Source: Rhodococcus sp. UNC23MFCrub1.1 | GTDB lineage: Bacteria > Actinomycetota > Actinomycetes > Mycobacteriales > Mycobacteriaceae | Length of the DNA: 64,000 nucleotides | Assembly: GCF_000686025.1 (NCBI RefSeq) | Contig: NZ_JMLQ01000002.1 | Coordinates: 124,001-188,000 of the forward strand | Direction: 5' to 3' | Shown here: positions 17,854 through 26,343 of the stretch, piece by piece | How positions within the stretch are numbered: the stretch's first letter is position 1 | How the letters are laid out: every line of letters starts with the position of its first letter | Notes under the pieces: generated by a model | The model's database searches: none | Told to the model about the DNA's origin: nothing | Seen by the model: the letters and a program-made list of their open reading frames with translations, nothing else | Made by a program: the position numbers and the translations under genes

Positions 17854-18701
17854 TGGCGGGCAGGCCGGAGGCCGGTCGGGGCTCGGGCAGGCCGGAGGCC
17901 GGTCGGGGCGACGGACCACCTGTGCGGGTCGATCGGTCGGAGGGCGTGGTGACTCTGACACTCGACACCCCGCACAATCGCAACGCCCTCTCCACCGCCC
18001 TGGTCGACGGCCTGACGGCGGGGCTCCGCGACGCGGGCGCGGATCGGGACGTCCGCGCCGTGGTCCTCACCCACACCGGCGGAACGTTCTGTGCTGGTGC
18101 CGATCTCACGGAGGCGGGCAGTTCGGTCTCCTCGCGCACCGAGCAGATGCTGACGCTGCTGCGGGCGATCCTCGAGACGCCGAAGCCAGTGATCGGCAGG
18201 ATCGACGGGCATGTGCGTGCCGGCGGTATGGGCCTCGTGGGCGCGTGCGATCTGGTGGTGGCCGGGCCGAGGAGTTCGTTCGCGCTGACGGAGGCGCGGC
18301 TGGGGTTGGCCGCGTCCATCGTCTCCTTGACGGTGGTGCCGAGGATGACCTCGCGTGCGGCGAGCCGGTACTTCCTGACGACGGAGACGTTCGGCGCGCA
18401 CGAGGCGGAGGCCATCGGGCTCGTCACCGAGGCTGCGGCCGACACCGGGGCCACGGTGGCCGAACTCGTCGCGGCGATCCGTCCGTCGTCACCGCAGGGT
18501 CTCGCGGCGTCGAAACGCCTCACCACCGCCGCGATGCTCGAGGAGTTCGACCGCCGGGGCGCGGACCTGGCGGAGGAGTCCGCGAGGCTGTTCGCTTCGG
18601 ACGAGGCGCGGGAGGGGATGATGGCCTTTCTGCAGAAGCGCAGCCCGTCGTGGGCCGCACCGGCGGAGTCGTCCGGTGCCGCTGTGGGGAAGGAGACGTG
18701 A
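17853..18701 (+). CDS. Enoyl-CoA hydratase/isomerase family protein
   Basis: The 282-residue crotonase has VTLTLDTPHNRNALSTALVDGL, the oxyanion-hole region TGGTFCAGADLTEA, and RIDGHVRAGGMGLVGACDLVVA. It likely hydrates the carboxylated enoyl-CoA, as LiuC or AtuE do. The residue usually supplying the second glutamate lies in SSFALTEARLGLAAS. Unusually, the first 22 codons are made of two tandem copies of a 27-nt unit coding for GRPEAGRG-type repeats; the conserved fold begins only after them. Start and stop overlap neighbours by one to four bases. The native start may have been displaced by the repeat. Confidence 0.88.
   Translation: MAGRPEAGRGSGRPEAGRGDGPPVRVDRSEGVVTLTLDTPHNRNALSTALVDGLTAGLRDAGADRDVRAVVLTHTGGTFCAGADLTEAGSSVSSRTEQMLTLLRAILETPKPVIGRIDGHVRAGGMGLVGACDLVVAGPRSSFALTEARLGLAASIVSLTVVPRMTSRAASRYFLTTETFGAHEAEAIGLVTEAAADTGATVAELVAAIRPSSPQGLAASKRLTTAAMLEEFDRRGADLAEESARLFASDEAREGMMAFLQKRSPSWAAPAESSGAAVGKET
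17858..17908 (+). repeat. REP-like element, two tandem copies inside the enoyl-CoA hydratase gene
   Basis: Two exact copies of a unit containing CAGGCCGGAGGCCGGTCG begin at 17858 and 17885 (period 27 nt). They are read in frame and give the peptide repeats AGRPEAGRG and SGRPEAGRG. The same unit is found inside NRPS2 (62128-62150) and, in reverse with one mismatch, at 26257-26277. Confidence 0.8.
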
Positions 18702-18706
18702 CGGCC

Positions 18707-19381
18707 ATGACCGTGCCCACTCGTCACCGGGTCGGTGACACCCGCAGCCCGAAGCAGGATCGCAGCCGCGCCACGCGACTGCGTCTGCTCGAGTCCACGA
18801 TCGACGCGCTCGCCACCGAGGGATGGGCGGCGACGACGGTCGCCGTCGTGGCCGAGCGGGCCGGCGTCTCTCGCGGTGCCACCCAGCACCACTTCCCGAC
18901 GCGGGAGGACCTCATCACCGCGGCGCTCGAGTACATGTTCGACACGCGCATGGGGGAGGCGCGAGCCGAGAGCAGTGCGCTCCCGCAGGGCGCCGGGCGG
19001 ACCGAGGCCGTGGTCACCCGGCTGGTCGACTACTACACGAGCCCCATCTTCCGTGCCGCGCTGCAGGTCTGGACCGCCGCGGCCGCGGATCCCGAGATGC
19101 GTGCCCGGGTCCTGCCTCTCGAGGAGAAGTTCGGTCGCGTGGCGCACCGCACGGCGGTCGATCACCTCGGCGCCGACGACAGTGATCCGCGCACCCACCG
19201 ACTCGTGCAGGCCACCCTCGACCTGGCCCGCGGGCTCGGTCTCGCCGACGTGCTCAGCGACGACTCGCGCCGCCGCGCCGAGATCGTGAAGGTGTGGGCC
19301 TCGGTGCTCGACGCGTCCCTGGCCCTCGATACCCCCACCACCAGCACCAGCACCCCCGCGAGTACGTCCGAACTGTCGTGA
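18707..19381 (+). CDS. TetR-family transcriptional regulator
   Basis: The 224-residue protein has a TetR DNA-binding domain (RATRLRLLESTIDALATEGWAATTVAVVAERAGVSRGATQHHFPTREDLITAALEYMF). An all-helical ligand domain with VDYYTSPIFRAALQVWTAA follows. ATG 18707 is preceded by AAGGAG at about 11 bases; a GTG three codons earlier overlaps the hydratase stop and is an alternative. It closes the acyl-CoA operon and is the obvious candidate to bind the palindrome at 9411-9428, with an acyl-CoA intermediate as inducer. Its Ser/Thr-rich C-terminal tail and stop codon fall in the palindromic repeat at 19357-19418. Confidence 0.9.
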   Translation: MTVPTRHRVGDTRSPKQDRSRATRLRLLESTIDALATEGWAATTVAVVAERAGVSRGATQHHFPTREDLITAALEYMFDTRMGEARAESSALPQGAGRTEAVVTRLVDYYTSPIFRAALQVWTAAAADPEMRARVLPLEEKFGRVAHRTAVDHLGADDSDPRTHRLVQATLDLARGLGLADVLSDDSRRRAEIVKVWASVLDASLALDTPTTSTSTPASTSELS

Positions 19382-19418
19382 TCGGCGCTCGCATCACGGC
19401 ACTTTCGGCGTACTCGCG
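19357..19418. repeat. Nested palindromic repeat, copy B
   Basis: The outer arms CGCGAGTACG (19357-19366) and CGTACTCGCG (19409-19418) pair perfectly. The inner arms around TGTCGTGAT (19374-19382) and ATCACGGCA (19393-19401) pair with one wobble. The layout matches copy A at 8402-8465. The TetR stop codon (19379-19381) lies inside it, so the repeat both ends the protein and could end the transcript. Confidence 0.72.
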
Positions 19419-19446
19419 ACAGTCCGCACTCCGATAGGCTGCCGCC

Positions 19447-19980
19447 ATGAACTCCGTGCGGTGGGCCGGCGTGGCAGCAGTGGTGCTGCTCGGGCTCACC
19501 GGTTGCGGATCCGACTCCGATGCCGCCACCGACGACGCGCCGTCCACGTCCGCGTCGCAGGGACCCGGCCCGTTCTTCGGCGTCTGCGGCGGTCTGTCCG
19601 ACGAGGAGGTCCGCACTGCGTTCGCCGTGCCGTCGTTCGCGATCGTGACCCGCAACTCGGTGGGCTGCGAGTGGGAGGTGTCGGGTCCGACGGGTCCGTC
19701 CGTCAGCTTCTCCTGGTACCGCGGCAGTCCCATCGGGCGCGAACGGATGGGCTCGGAGCTCATCGGGCGCCCGGCCGAGGACATCGAGATCGACGGCAAG
19801 CCCGGGTTCGAAGCCAGGTCGGAGAACGCGACGGGCGAGACCTATCTCTGCGAGAACGGATTGCAGTACGGAGACGACTTCGTCCACTTCTCCGTCATGT
19901 ACGCCGACAGCGTTCCCACCGCGGATCCGTGCGCCGTCGCCGAGAGGCTGATGGCGCTCGTCGCGGAGCGCGCGCAGTGA
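19447..19980 (+). CDS. DUF3558 lipoprotein
   Basis: This 177-residue exported protein has an N-terminal signal with lipobox LTGC (Cys20) and a low-complexity Ser/Asp linker. The DUF3558 pattern follows: FFGVCGGLSDEEVRTAFAVP, then GCEWEV and a C-terminal DPCAVAERLMALVAE. DUF3558 lipoproteins are abundant in mycobacteria and rhodococci; their role at the cell envelope is unknown. Paired cysteines (FGVC, GCEW, YLC, DPC) probably form disulfides. It overlaps the next lipoprotein gene by GTGA, so the two are an operon and likely arose by duplication. Confidence 0.87.
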   Translation: MNSVRWAGVAAVVLLGLTGCGSDSDAATDDAPSTSASQGPGPFFGVCGGLSDEEVRTAFAVPSFAIVTRNSVGCEWEVSGPTGPSVSFSWYRGSPIGRERMGSELIGRPAEDIEIDGKPGFEARSENATGETYLCENGLQYGDDFVHFSVMYADSVPTADPCAVAERLMALVAERAQ

Positions 19981-20498
19981 GGGCCGGACGCGTGCTGGCG
20001 GCGCTGTCGGTCACCGCGGTGCTCGCCGGATGCGGGTCGACCATCGAGGGCACGCCCGTGGCAGCGGGCGTGAGTGGCGCGGACGGCGAGTTCCGCTCGC
20101 TCCTCGAGGAGTGCGACACCGTGACGCCGGAGCAGATCGCCGACGTCGTGGGCGGCGACGCCATCGACCAGGGCTTCATCGGGGCCATCTGCCGGTGGGA
20201 CCTGACCGGCCCGGGCGGCGCGGTCAAGGTGACGTTCGACTGGTTCGAGACGGGGTCGCTCGCGGCCGAGCGCGAGGTGAACGAACGTATGGGGTGGACG
20301 GTGAGCGACGTCGAGGTGTCCTCGCGGAAGGCCCTCGAGATCCGTCAACCGGACGATCCGGCATCGTGCGGCGTGGCGGCGCAGTCGCCCGATTCCGGGG
20401 TCATCGGCTGGTGGGTGCAGTATCGGCCGGGGAACCCGACCGACCCCTGTGAGTCGGCCACGCGGTTGATGCAGCTCTCGCTCAATCTGTCGGCGTGA
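19977..20498 (+). CDS. DUF3558 lipoprotein, second copy
   Basis: The GTG at 19977 overlaps the preceding stop. It gives a 173-residue protein with a signal peptide, lipobox LAGC (Cys19), and the DUF3558 features LLEECDTVTPEQIADVVGGD, CRWDLTGPGG, DDPASCGVA and DPCESATRLMQL. The same spacing of cysteines as in its upstream neighbour supports a tandem duplication. It is presumably a lipid-anchored surface protein of unknown function, possibly working as a pair with the first. Confidence 0.86.
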   Translation: MRAGRVLAALSVTAVLAGCGSTIEGTPVAAGVSGADGEFRSLLEECDTVTPEQIADVVGGDAIDQGFIGAICRWDLTGPGGAVKVTFDWFETGSLAAEREVNERMGWTVSDVEVSSRKALEIRQPDDPASCGVAAQSPDSGVIGWWVQYRPGNPTDPCESATRLMQLSLNLSA

Positions 20499-20538
20499 CG
20501 ACGGAAGGGTGAACTCCTGTACCCGATGCAGGGGCGTT

Positions 20539-20568
20539 TTGACCATCAGGCGCGCCGCCGGGTACCGT
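20539..20568 (+). promoter_or_regulatory. Promoter of the rpsL-rpsG-fusA-tuf cluster
   Basis: The 291-bp gap 20499-20789 holds no gene. TTGACC (20539-20544) and TACCGT (20563-20568), 18 bp apart, form a good housekeeping promoter. It would give a leader of about 210 nt before rpsL. No T-loop or ribosomal-protein binding site could be assigned in the leader by eye. Confidence 0.6.
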
Positions 20569-20789
20569 TACAGGTCGTGCCCGGCCCAGCCGGTACGTCT
20601 GTGTGCCTATGCGAGGTACAGCCGTGTTCGAGTTCACCATCGAGCAAGAACCGCGGCTGCCGTGTGGGGGTATGCGACACACCCGACCGCGGGGTGCACG
20701 AAGCCCGCGGAAGCACTACTGGGTGAGGGGCAGCGTTCTCTTGCCCCAACTGCTAGATCCCTGTTTCTCGACACGAAGAAAGCCGGTTC

Positions 20790-21164
20790 ATGCCAACAAT
20801 CAACCAGCTGGTCCGCAAGGGTCGCACCGACAAGGTCGCGAAGCTGAAGACCGCTGCCCTGAAGGGCAGCCCGCAGCGCCGTGGTGTGTGCACTCGCGTG
20901 TACACCACCACCCCGAAGAAGCCGAACTCCGCGCTTCGTAAGGTCGCTCGCGTCCGCCTGACCACGTCCGTCGAGGTCACCGCCTACATCCCCGGTGAGG
21001 GCCACAACCTGCAGGAGCACTCCATGGTGCTCGTGCGCGGTGGTCGTGTGAAGGACCTCCCGGGTGTCCGTTACAAGATCATCCGTGGCTCGCTCGACAC
21101 GCAGGGCGTGAAGAACCGCAAGCAGGCTCGCAGCAAGTACGGCGCCAAGAAGGAGAAGAGCTGA
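20790..21164 (+). CDS. rpsL: 30S ribosomal protein S12
   Basis: The 124-residue protein is a complete S12: [12 protein letters not shown] at the start, [20 protein letters not shown], and [17 protein letters not shown]. The lysines corresponding to positions 43 and 88, where streptomycin-resistance changes occur, are present, so the sequence is of the drug-sensitive type. S12 sits at the decoding centre of the small subunit. It heads the conserved str cluster, with rpsG two bases after its stop. Confidence 0.99.
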   Translation: MPTINQLVRKGRTDKVAKLKTAALKGSPQRRGVCTRVYTTTPKKPNSALRKVARVRLTTSVEVTAYIPGEGHNLQEHSMVLVRGGRVKDLPGVRYKIIRGSLDTQGVKNRKQARSKYGAKKEKS

Positions 21165-21165
21165 C

Positions 21166-21636
21166 ATGCCACGTAAAGGCCCAGCACCCAAGCGCCCGCT
21201 GATCAACGATCCCGTCTACGGTTCGCCGCTGGTCACCCAGCTGGTCAACAAGATCCTGCTGGACGGCAAGAAGTCGACCGCGGAGCGCATCGTGTACCAG
21301 GCTCTCGAGCAGGCACGCGAGAAGACGGGCACCGATCCCGTCGTGACGCTCAAGCGCGCACTGGACAACGTCAAGCCGGCCCTCGAGGTCCGCAGCCGTC
21401 GTGTCGGTGGCGCCACCTACCAGGTTCCGGTCGAGGTTCGTCCGGGCCGCTCCACCACGCTGGCTCTGCGCTGGCTCGTCTCGTTCTCCCGCGCTCGTCG
21501 CGAGAAGACGATGGTCGAGCGTCTGGCCAACGAACTCCTCGATGCCAGCAACGGTCTCGGCGCAGCAGTCAAGCGTCGCGAGGACACGCACAAGATGGCG
21601 GAAGCCAACAAGGCATTCGCGCACTACCGCTGGTGA
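21166..21636 (+). CDS. rpsG: 30S ribosomal protein S7
   Basis: This complete 156-residue S7 starts [20 protein letters not shown] and contains [28 protein letters not shown] and the C-terminal [17 protein letters not shown]. It binds the 3' major domain of 16S rRNA and nucleates small-subunit head assembly. It is co-transcribed with rpsL and separated from fusA by 90 bp containing a strong hairpin. Confidence 0.99.
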   Translation: MPRKGPAPKRPLINDPVYGSPLVTQLVNKILLDGKKSTAERIVYQALEQAREKTGTDPVVTLKRALDNVKPALEVRSRRVGGATYQVPVEVRPGRSTTLALRWLVSFSRARREKTMVERLANELLDASNGLGAAVKRREDTHKMAEANKAFAHYRW

Positions 21637-21642
21637 TCGCGT

Positions 21643-21678
21643 CTCGGGGGCGCCGGGAAACATCCGGCGCCACCCGAG
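21643..21678 (+). terminator. Strong hairpin between rpsG and fusA
   Basis: CTCGGGGGCGCCGG pairs with CCGGCGCCACCCGAG across a GAAACAT loop, with one bulge. No T-run follows, so partial termination, RNA processing or mRNA stabilisation is likelier than full termination. Confidence 0.5.
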
Positions 21679-21726
21679 CGTTGAACCTTCGACTCACTTC
21701 TTCCAACACCAAGGCGGGATGAATTC

Positions 21727-23829
21727 GTGGCACAGGACGTGCTGACCGACCTGAACAAGGTCCGCAACATCGGCATCATGGCCCACATCGATGCCGGTAA
21801 GACCACCACTACCGAGCGCATCCTCTTCTACACCGGTATCTCGTACAAGATCGGTGAGGTCCATGACGGCGCAGCCACCATGGACTGGATGGAGCAGGAG
21901 CAGGAGCGTGGCATCACCATCACGTCTGCTGCCACGACGTGCTTCTGGAACGACAACCAGATCAACATCATCGACACCCCCGGGCACGTCGACTTCACGG
22001 TCGAGGTGGAGCGTTCGCTCCGCGTCCTCGACGGTGCCGTCGCCGTGTTCGACGGCAAGGAGGGCGTCGAGCCCCAGTCCGAGCAGGTGTGGCGTCAGGC
22101 CGACAAGTACGACGTGCCGCGCATCTGTTTCGTCAACAAGATGGACAAGCTCGGTGCGGACTTCTACTTCACCGTGCAGACCATCAAGGATCGCCTCGGC
22201 GCCAAGCCGTTGGTCATCCAGTTGCCGATCGGCGCCGAGGACAGCTTCGAGGGCATCGTCGACCTGATCGAGATGAACGCGAAGGTCTGGCGCGGAGAGA
22301 CGAAGCTCGGCGAGACCTACGAGACCGTCGAGATCCCCGAGGAGCTGAAGGAGCGGGCCGAGCAGTACCGCACCGAGCTGCTCGAGACCGTCGCCGAGTC
22401 CGACGAGGCACTGCTGGAGAAGCACTTCAGCGGTGACGAGCTGACCATCGACGAGGTCAAGACCGCGATTCGCAAGATGACGGTCAACTCCGAGCTGTAC
22501 CCGATCCTGTGCGGTTCCGCGTTCAAGAACAAGGGCGTCCAGCCCATGCTCGACGCGGTCATCGACTACCTCCCGTCCCCGCTCGACGTCGCCGAGACCA
22601 TCGGTCACGCCGTGGGCGACGAGGAGAAGGAACTCACCCGCAAGCCGTCCGCCGACGAGCCGTTCGCGGCGCTCGCGTTCAAGATCGCGACGCACCCGTT
22701 CTTCGGCAAGCTGACGTACGTGCGCGTGTACTCGGGCAAGGTCGACTCCGGCTCGCAGGTCATCAACTCGACCAAGGGCAAGAAGGAGCGTCTGGGCAAG
22801 CTCTTCCAGATGCACTCCAACAAGGAGAACCCGGTCGCGACCGCCAGCGCCGGCCACATCTACGCCGTGATCGGTCTGAAGGACACGACGACGGGTGACA
22901 CGCTCTGCGATCCGCAGAACCAGATCATCCTCGAGTCGATGACGTTCCCGGACCCGGTCATCCAGGTGTCGATCGAGCCGAAGACGAAGTCCGACCAGGA
23001 GAAGCTCGGCACGGCCATCCAGAAGCTGGCCGAAGAGGACCCGACCTTCTCGGTCAAGCTCGACGAGGAGACCGGCCAGACCGTCATCGGCGGCATGGGC
23101 GAGCTCCACCTCGACATCCTCGTCGACCGCATGCGTCGCGAGTTCAAGGTCGAGGCCAACGTCGGCAAGCCGCAGGTGGCCTACCGCGAGACGATCACCA
23201 AGATCGTCGAGAAGCAGGAGTTCACCCACAAGAAGCAGACGGGTGGCTCCGGCCAGTTCGCGAAGGTCATCATCGGCCTCGAGCCCTTCATCGGCGAGGA
23301 CGGCGCGACCTACGAGTTCGAGAACAAGGTTTCCGGCGGTCGTATCCCGCGCGAGTACATCCCGTCCGTGGATGCCGGCGCGCAGGACGCGATGCAGTAC
23401 GGCGTTCTCGCCGGCTACCCGCTGGTGAACGTCAAGCTGATCCTGCTCGACGGCGCGTACCACGACGTCGACTCGTCCGAGATGGCGTTCAAGATCGCGG
23501 GTTCGCAGGCCTTCAAGGAAGCTGCCCGCAAGGCCGGTCCGGTCATCCTCGAACCGCTCATGGCGGTCGAGGTGATCACGCCCGAGGAGTACATGGGCGA
23601 CGTGATCGGCGATGTGAACTCCCGCCGTGGCCAGATCCAGGCCATGGAGGAACGCAGTGGTGCCCGTGTCGTCAAGGCGCTGGTTCCGCTGTCGGAGATG
23701 TTCGGTTACATCGGTGACCTGCGGTCTCGCACCCAGGGCCGAGCGAACTACTCCATGGTCTTCGACTCCTACGCAGAGGTTCCCTCGAACGTCTCGAAGG
23801 AGATCATCGCGAAGGCCACCGGAGAATAG
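21727..23829 (+). CDS. fusA: Elongation factor G
   Basis: This 700-residue translocation GTPase has all G motifs: [22 protein letters not shown] (P-loop), RGITITSAA (switch I), DTPGHVDFT, and [10 protein letters not shown]. Domains II-V follow, ending in the IV/V region with [10 protein letters not shown] and [15 protein letters not shown]. Translation begins at a GTG (21727) that encodes [16 protein letters not shown]. It belongs to the str cluster with rpsL, rpsG and tuf. Confidence 0.99.
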   Translation: MAQDVLTDLNKVRNIGIMAHIDAGKTTTTERILFYTGISYKIGEVHDGAATMDWMEQEQERGITITSAATTCFWNDNQINIIDTPGHVDFTVEVERSLRVLDGAVAVFDGKEGVEPQSEQVWRQADKYDVPRICFVNKMDKLGADFYFTVQTIKDRLGAKPLVIQLPIGAEDSFEGIVDLIEMNAKVWRGETKLGETYETVEIPEELKERAEQYRTELLETVAESDEALLEKHFSGDELTIDEVKTAIRKMTVNSELYPILCGSAFKNKGVQPMLDAVIDYLPSPLDVAETIGHAVGDEEKELTRKPSADEPFAALAFKIATHPFFGKLTYVRVYSGKVDSGSQVINSTKGKKERLGKLFQMHSNKENPVATASAGHIYAVIGLKDTTTGDTLCDPQNQIILESMTFPDPVIQVSIEPKTKSDQEKLGTAIQKLAEEDPTFSVKLDEETGQTVIGGMGELHLDILVDRMRREFKVEANVGKPQVAYRETITKIVEKQEFTHKKQTGGSGQFAKVIIGLEPFIGEDGATYEFENKVSGGRIPREYIPSVDAGAQDAMQYGVLAGYPLVNVKLILLDGAYHDVDSSEMAFKIAGSQAFKEAARKAGPVILEPLMAVEVITPEEYMGDVIGDVNSRRGQIQAMEERSGARVVKALVPLSEMFGYIGDLRSRTQGRANYSMVFDSYAEVPSNVSKEIIAKATGE

Positions 23830-23927
23830 TCTCCGAAGCTGGACCCGGTACCACCGTCACACCGCACCACCCGTAAGTACATCCGTAATGCTGCATAACG
23901 CAGGCAATAACAGTCCAGGAGGACACA

Positions 23928-25118
23928 GTGGCCAAGGCGAAGTTCGATCGGACCAAGCCGCACGTCAACATCGGCACCATCGGTCACGTTGACCACGGTA
24001 AGACGACGCTGACGGCTGCAATCACCAAGGTTCTGCACGACAAGTTCCCGGACCTGAACGAGGCGTCGGCCTTCGACCAGATCGACAAGGCTCCGGAGGA
24101 GAAGGCTCGTGGTATCACGATCAACATCTCCCATGTCGAGTACCAGACCGAGAAGCGTCACTACGCACACGTCGACGCTCCCGGCCACGCCGACTACATC
24201 AAGAACATGATCACCGGCGCGGCACAGATGGACGGCGCGATCCTCGTCGTCGCAGCGACCGACGGCCCCATGCCCCAGACGCGCGAGCATGTCCTGCTCG
24301 CTCGCCAGGTCGGCGTGCCGTACATCCTCGTCGCGCTGAACAAGGCCGACATGGTGGACGACGACGAGATCATCGAGCTCGTCGAGATGGAGGTGCGCGA
24401 GCTCCTCGCCGCACAGGAGTTCGACGAGGACGCTCCCGTCGTCAAGGTCTCCGCTCTCAAGGCCCTCGAGGGCGACGAGAAGTGGGCCGAGTCGGTTCTC
24501 GAGCTCATGCAGGCAGTGGACGACTCGGTTCCGGACCCCGTCCGTGAGACCGAGAAGCCCTTCCTCATGCCCGTCGAGGACGTCTTCACCATCACCGGTC
24601 GCGGCACCGTCGTCACCGGCCGTATCGAGCGTGGCTCGGTCAACGTCAACGAGGATGTCGAGATCGTCGGCATCAAGGAGAAGTCGACCAAGACCACGGT
24701 CACCGGCATCGAGATGTTCCGCAAGCTGCTCGACTCGGGCCAGGCGGGCGACAACGTCGGCCTCCTCGTCCGCGGCATCAAGCGCGAAGATGTCGAGCGT
24801 GGACAGGTCGTCGTCAAGCCCGGCACCACCACTCCCCACACGGAGTTCGAGGGCCAGGCATACATCCTGTCGAAGGACGAGGGCGGTCGCCACACCCCGT
24901 TCTTCAACAACTACCGCCCGCAGTTCTACTTCCGTACCACGGACGTGACGGGCGTCGTGACCCTCCCCGAGGGCACCGAGATGGTCATGCCCGGTGACAA
25001 CACCGAGATGTCCGTCGTGCTGATCCAGCCGGTCGCCATGGACGAGGGCCTGCGCTTCGCGATCCGCGAGGGTGGCCGCACCGTCGGCGCCGGTCGCGTC
25101 ACGAAGATCAACAAGTAA
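23928..25118 (+). CDS. tuf: Elongation factor Tu
   Basis: The 396-residue EF-Tu is complete: [64 protein letters not shown], and the domain II/III barrels ending GRVTKINK. It delivers aminoacyl-tRNA to the ribosome. The GTG start at 23928 is preceded by CAGGAGGACAC, a strong ribosome-binding site. The 98-bp gap after fusA is relatively AT-rich and could carry an extra promoter. A hairpin terminator follows. Confidence 0.99.
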   Translation: MAKAKFDRTKPHVNIGTIGHVDHGKTTLTAAITKVLHDKFPDLNEASAFDQIDKAPEEKARGITINISHVEYQTEKRHYAHVDAPGHADYIKNMITGAAQMDGAILVVAATDGPMPQTREHVLLARQVGVPYILVALNKADMVDDDEIIELVEMEVRELLAAQEFDEDAPVVKVSALKALEGDEKWAESVLELMQAVDDSVPDPVRETEKPFLMPVEDVFTITGRGTVVTGRIERGSVNVNEDVEIVGIKEKSTKTTVTGIEMFRKLLDSGQAGDNVGLLVRGIKREDVERGQVVVKPGTTTPHTEFEGQAYILSKDEGGRHTPFFNNYRPQFYFRTTDVTGVVTLPEGTEMVMPGDNTEMSVVLIQPVAMDEGLRFAIREGGRTVGAGRVTKINK

Positions 25119-25126
25119 GACCGCCT

Positions 25127-25175
25127 CACACCGAACGGCGCTCACCCTGCGGGGTGCGCGCCGTTCGGCGTGTGT
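25127..25175 (+). terminator. Terminator of the str cluster
   Basis: CCGAACGGCGC (from 25131) and GCGCCGTTCGG (ending 25168) form a perfect 11-bp stem with inner CACCC/GGGTG pairing. Flanking CACA/TGTG extend it. It lies between tuf and the convergent gene at 25180 and can serve both. Confidence 0.8.
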
Positions 25176-25179
25176 GGAA

Positions 25180-25845
25180 TCAGGGCAGCACGACGACGTC
25201 CGCGGGAGAGCGCGGATCGATCTCGTAGTGGTCCTCGTACTGGCTGCTCATGCCGGTGACGCGCAGTGTCTGCCCCGCGCGGATCGCGCTCACGTCGATG
25301 CCCGTCTGCGTGTTGACGAAGACGGTGGTCTCCCCGGTCCGGTCCGCGATCGTGAACTTGTACCCGTACGGCAGATCGTCCACCACGGCGCTCGTGACGC
25401 GTCCGACGACCGTCACCAGCGACGCCTCGGTGGACTCGCCGACCACGCGGACCACCACCGGTCTGGGTGCCACCGCATCGACCGGTCCCAGCGACACGAT
25501 GCTCGTCGGTCGCACCACCAGAAGTCCGGACTGGTCCGCGAGCGACCCCGTGACACGCACCGATGTACCCGGCACGACGTCGGTGGGCGCCGAGGCGCTG
25601 ATGTAGATGCCGGCGGTGCGGTCCTGGATCCCGAACCCGACGTCGAGGAAGCTCGATGCGAAGGCGCCGGGCGGTGTGGTGACCGTGCCGACCACGGTGA
25701 CCGTGGCGCCGGCGGAGAGAGTGCGCACCTGCGCGATGGGCGGAGCACCGCCCGGAGCGGCCGATGCAGGGGATGCTCCGAGCGTGAGTGCCACGAGGGC
25801 GGTGAGGGTCGTGCCGACAGTGCGGCGAAGGATCGTGCGCATCAT
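25180..25845 (-). CDS. Secreted protein with OB-fold-like domains
   Basis: The 221-residue protein has a typical signal peptide (TILRRTVGTTLTALVALTLGASPASA, cleavage likely after ASA). Two repeats of OB-fold character follow: TVVGTVTTPPGAFASSFLDVGFGIQDRTAGIYIS with VPGTSVRVTGSLAD, and VTVVGRVTSAVVDDLPYGYKFTIADRTGETTVFVN with RAGQTLRVTGMSSQY. This resembles the nucleic-acid-binding OB domains of secreted nucleases such as YhcR, but no catalytic domain is present. ATG 25845 begins the signal peptide; the longer frame upstream is not credible. Function is unknown. Confidence 0.7.
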   Translation of the reverse strand: MMRTILRRTVGTTLTALVALTLGASPASAAPGGAPPIAQVRTLSAGATVTVVGTVTTPPGAFASSFLDVGFGIQDRTAGIYISASAPTDVVPGTSVRVTGSLADQSGLLVVRPTSIVSLGPVDAVAPRPVVVRVVGESTEASLVTVVGRVTSAVVDDLPYGYKFTIADRTGETTVFVNTQTGIDVSAIRAGQTLRVTGMSSQYEDHYEIDPRSPADVVVLP

Positions 25846-25945
25846 GTGAGTTCCGTTTCCGCGCCGATCCCGCGTCGGCGCGCGCGCAACCCTCGTCCTC
25901 TCGGGTCGCGACGGCAACCGTGCCGAAAAGCGTTGTGACGCCGAC

Positions 25946-26230
25946 TCACTCGACGGCGAAATCCTCCACCGTGACCACAACGGGAATCCGGACGACACGC
26001 GCGAGCGTCTCCTGGACGGCGTGGACGACGGAGTCGGGATCTCCCGGACAACGGACCGTGATGTGCACGGCGCAGGACTCGTGCCCCACCACCACGCCCT
26101 CGATGCGTCGACCCGGCAGCAGCGTCACGGCCTCACCGAAGAGGCCGGAGTGCAGGCCGGCCACACCGGGGACCGCGAGCACCGCCGCGGCGATGAGGTC
26201 GGCCTCATCGGGCTCGAGCGGAGCGGTCAT
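25946..26230 (-). CDS. Asp23/Gls24-like small protein
   Basis: The 94-residue protein contains LIAAAVLAVPGVAGLHSGLFGEAVTLLPGRRIEGVVVG, then VHITVRCPGDPDSVVHAVQETLARV. This is the actinobacterial short form of the Asp23/Gls24 envelope-stress family. Such proteins lie at the cytoplasmic face of the membrane and are linked to alkaline and cell-wall stress; the mechanism is unclear. ATG 26230 starts the conserved part. It is divergent from the glutamate racemase-like gene, with a REP-like repeat between them. Confidence 0.7.
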   Translation of the reverse strand: MTAPLEPDEADLIAAAVLAVPGVAGLHSGLFGEAVTLLPGRRIEGVVVGHESCAVHITVRCPGDPDSVVHAVQETLARVVRIPVVVTVEDFAVE

Positions 26231-26256
26231 CCGCTCAGTCTGCGCTCTGTCACATT

Positions 26257-26277
26257 CCGACCGGCCTCCGGCCTTCC
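26257..26277 (-). repeat. REP-like element, reverse orientation
   Basis: CCGACCGGCCTCCGGCCT followed by TCC is the reverse complement of the element at 17858 and 62128 with a single mismatch. It lies in the 113-bp gap between the divergent Asp23-like and racemase-like genes and may affect their promoters. Confidence 0.65.
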
Positions 26278-26343
26278 CGCATCCATCGTGGCCGCGCGCC
26301 GACGTCCGGAGGTCGGCCGGCACCGGGGCGGTAGATTGTCACC

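Noticed and set aside
20509-20847. Small overlapping frames ahead of rpsL
   Set aside because: They lie over the rpsL promoter and leader, have no domain, and one runs into rpsL in the wrong frame.
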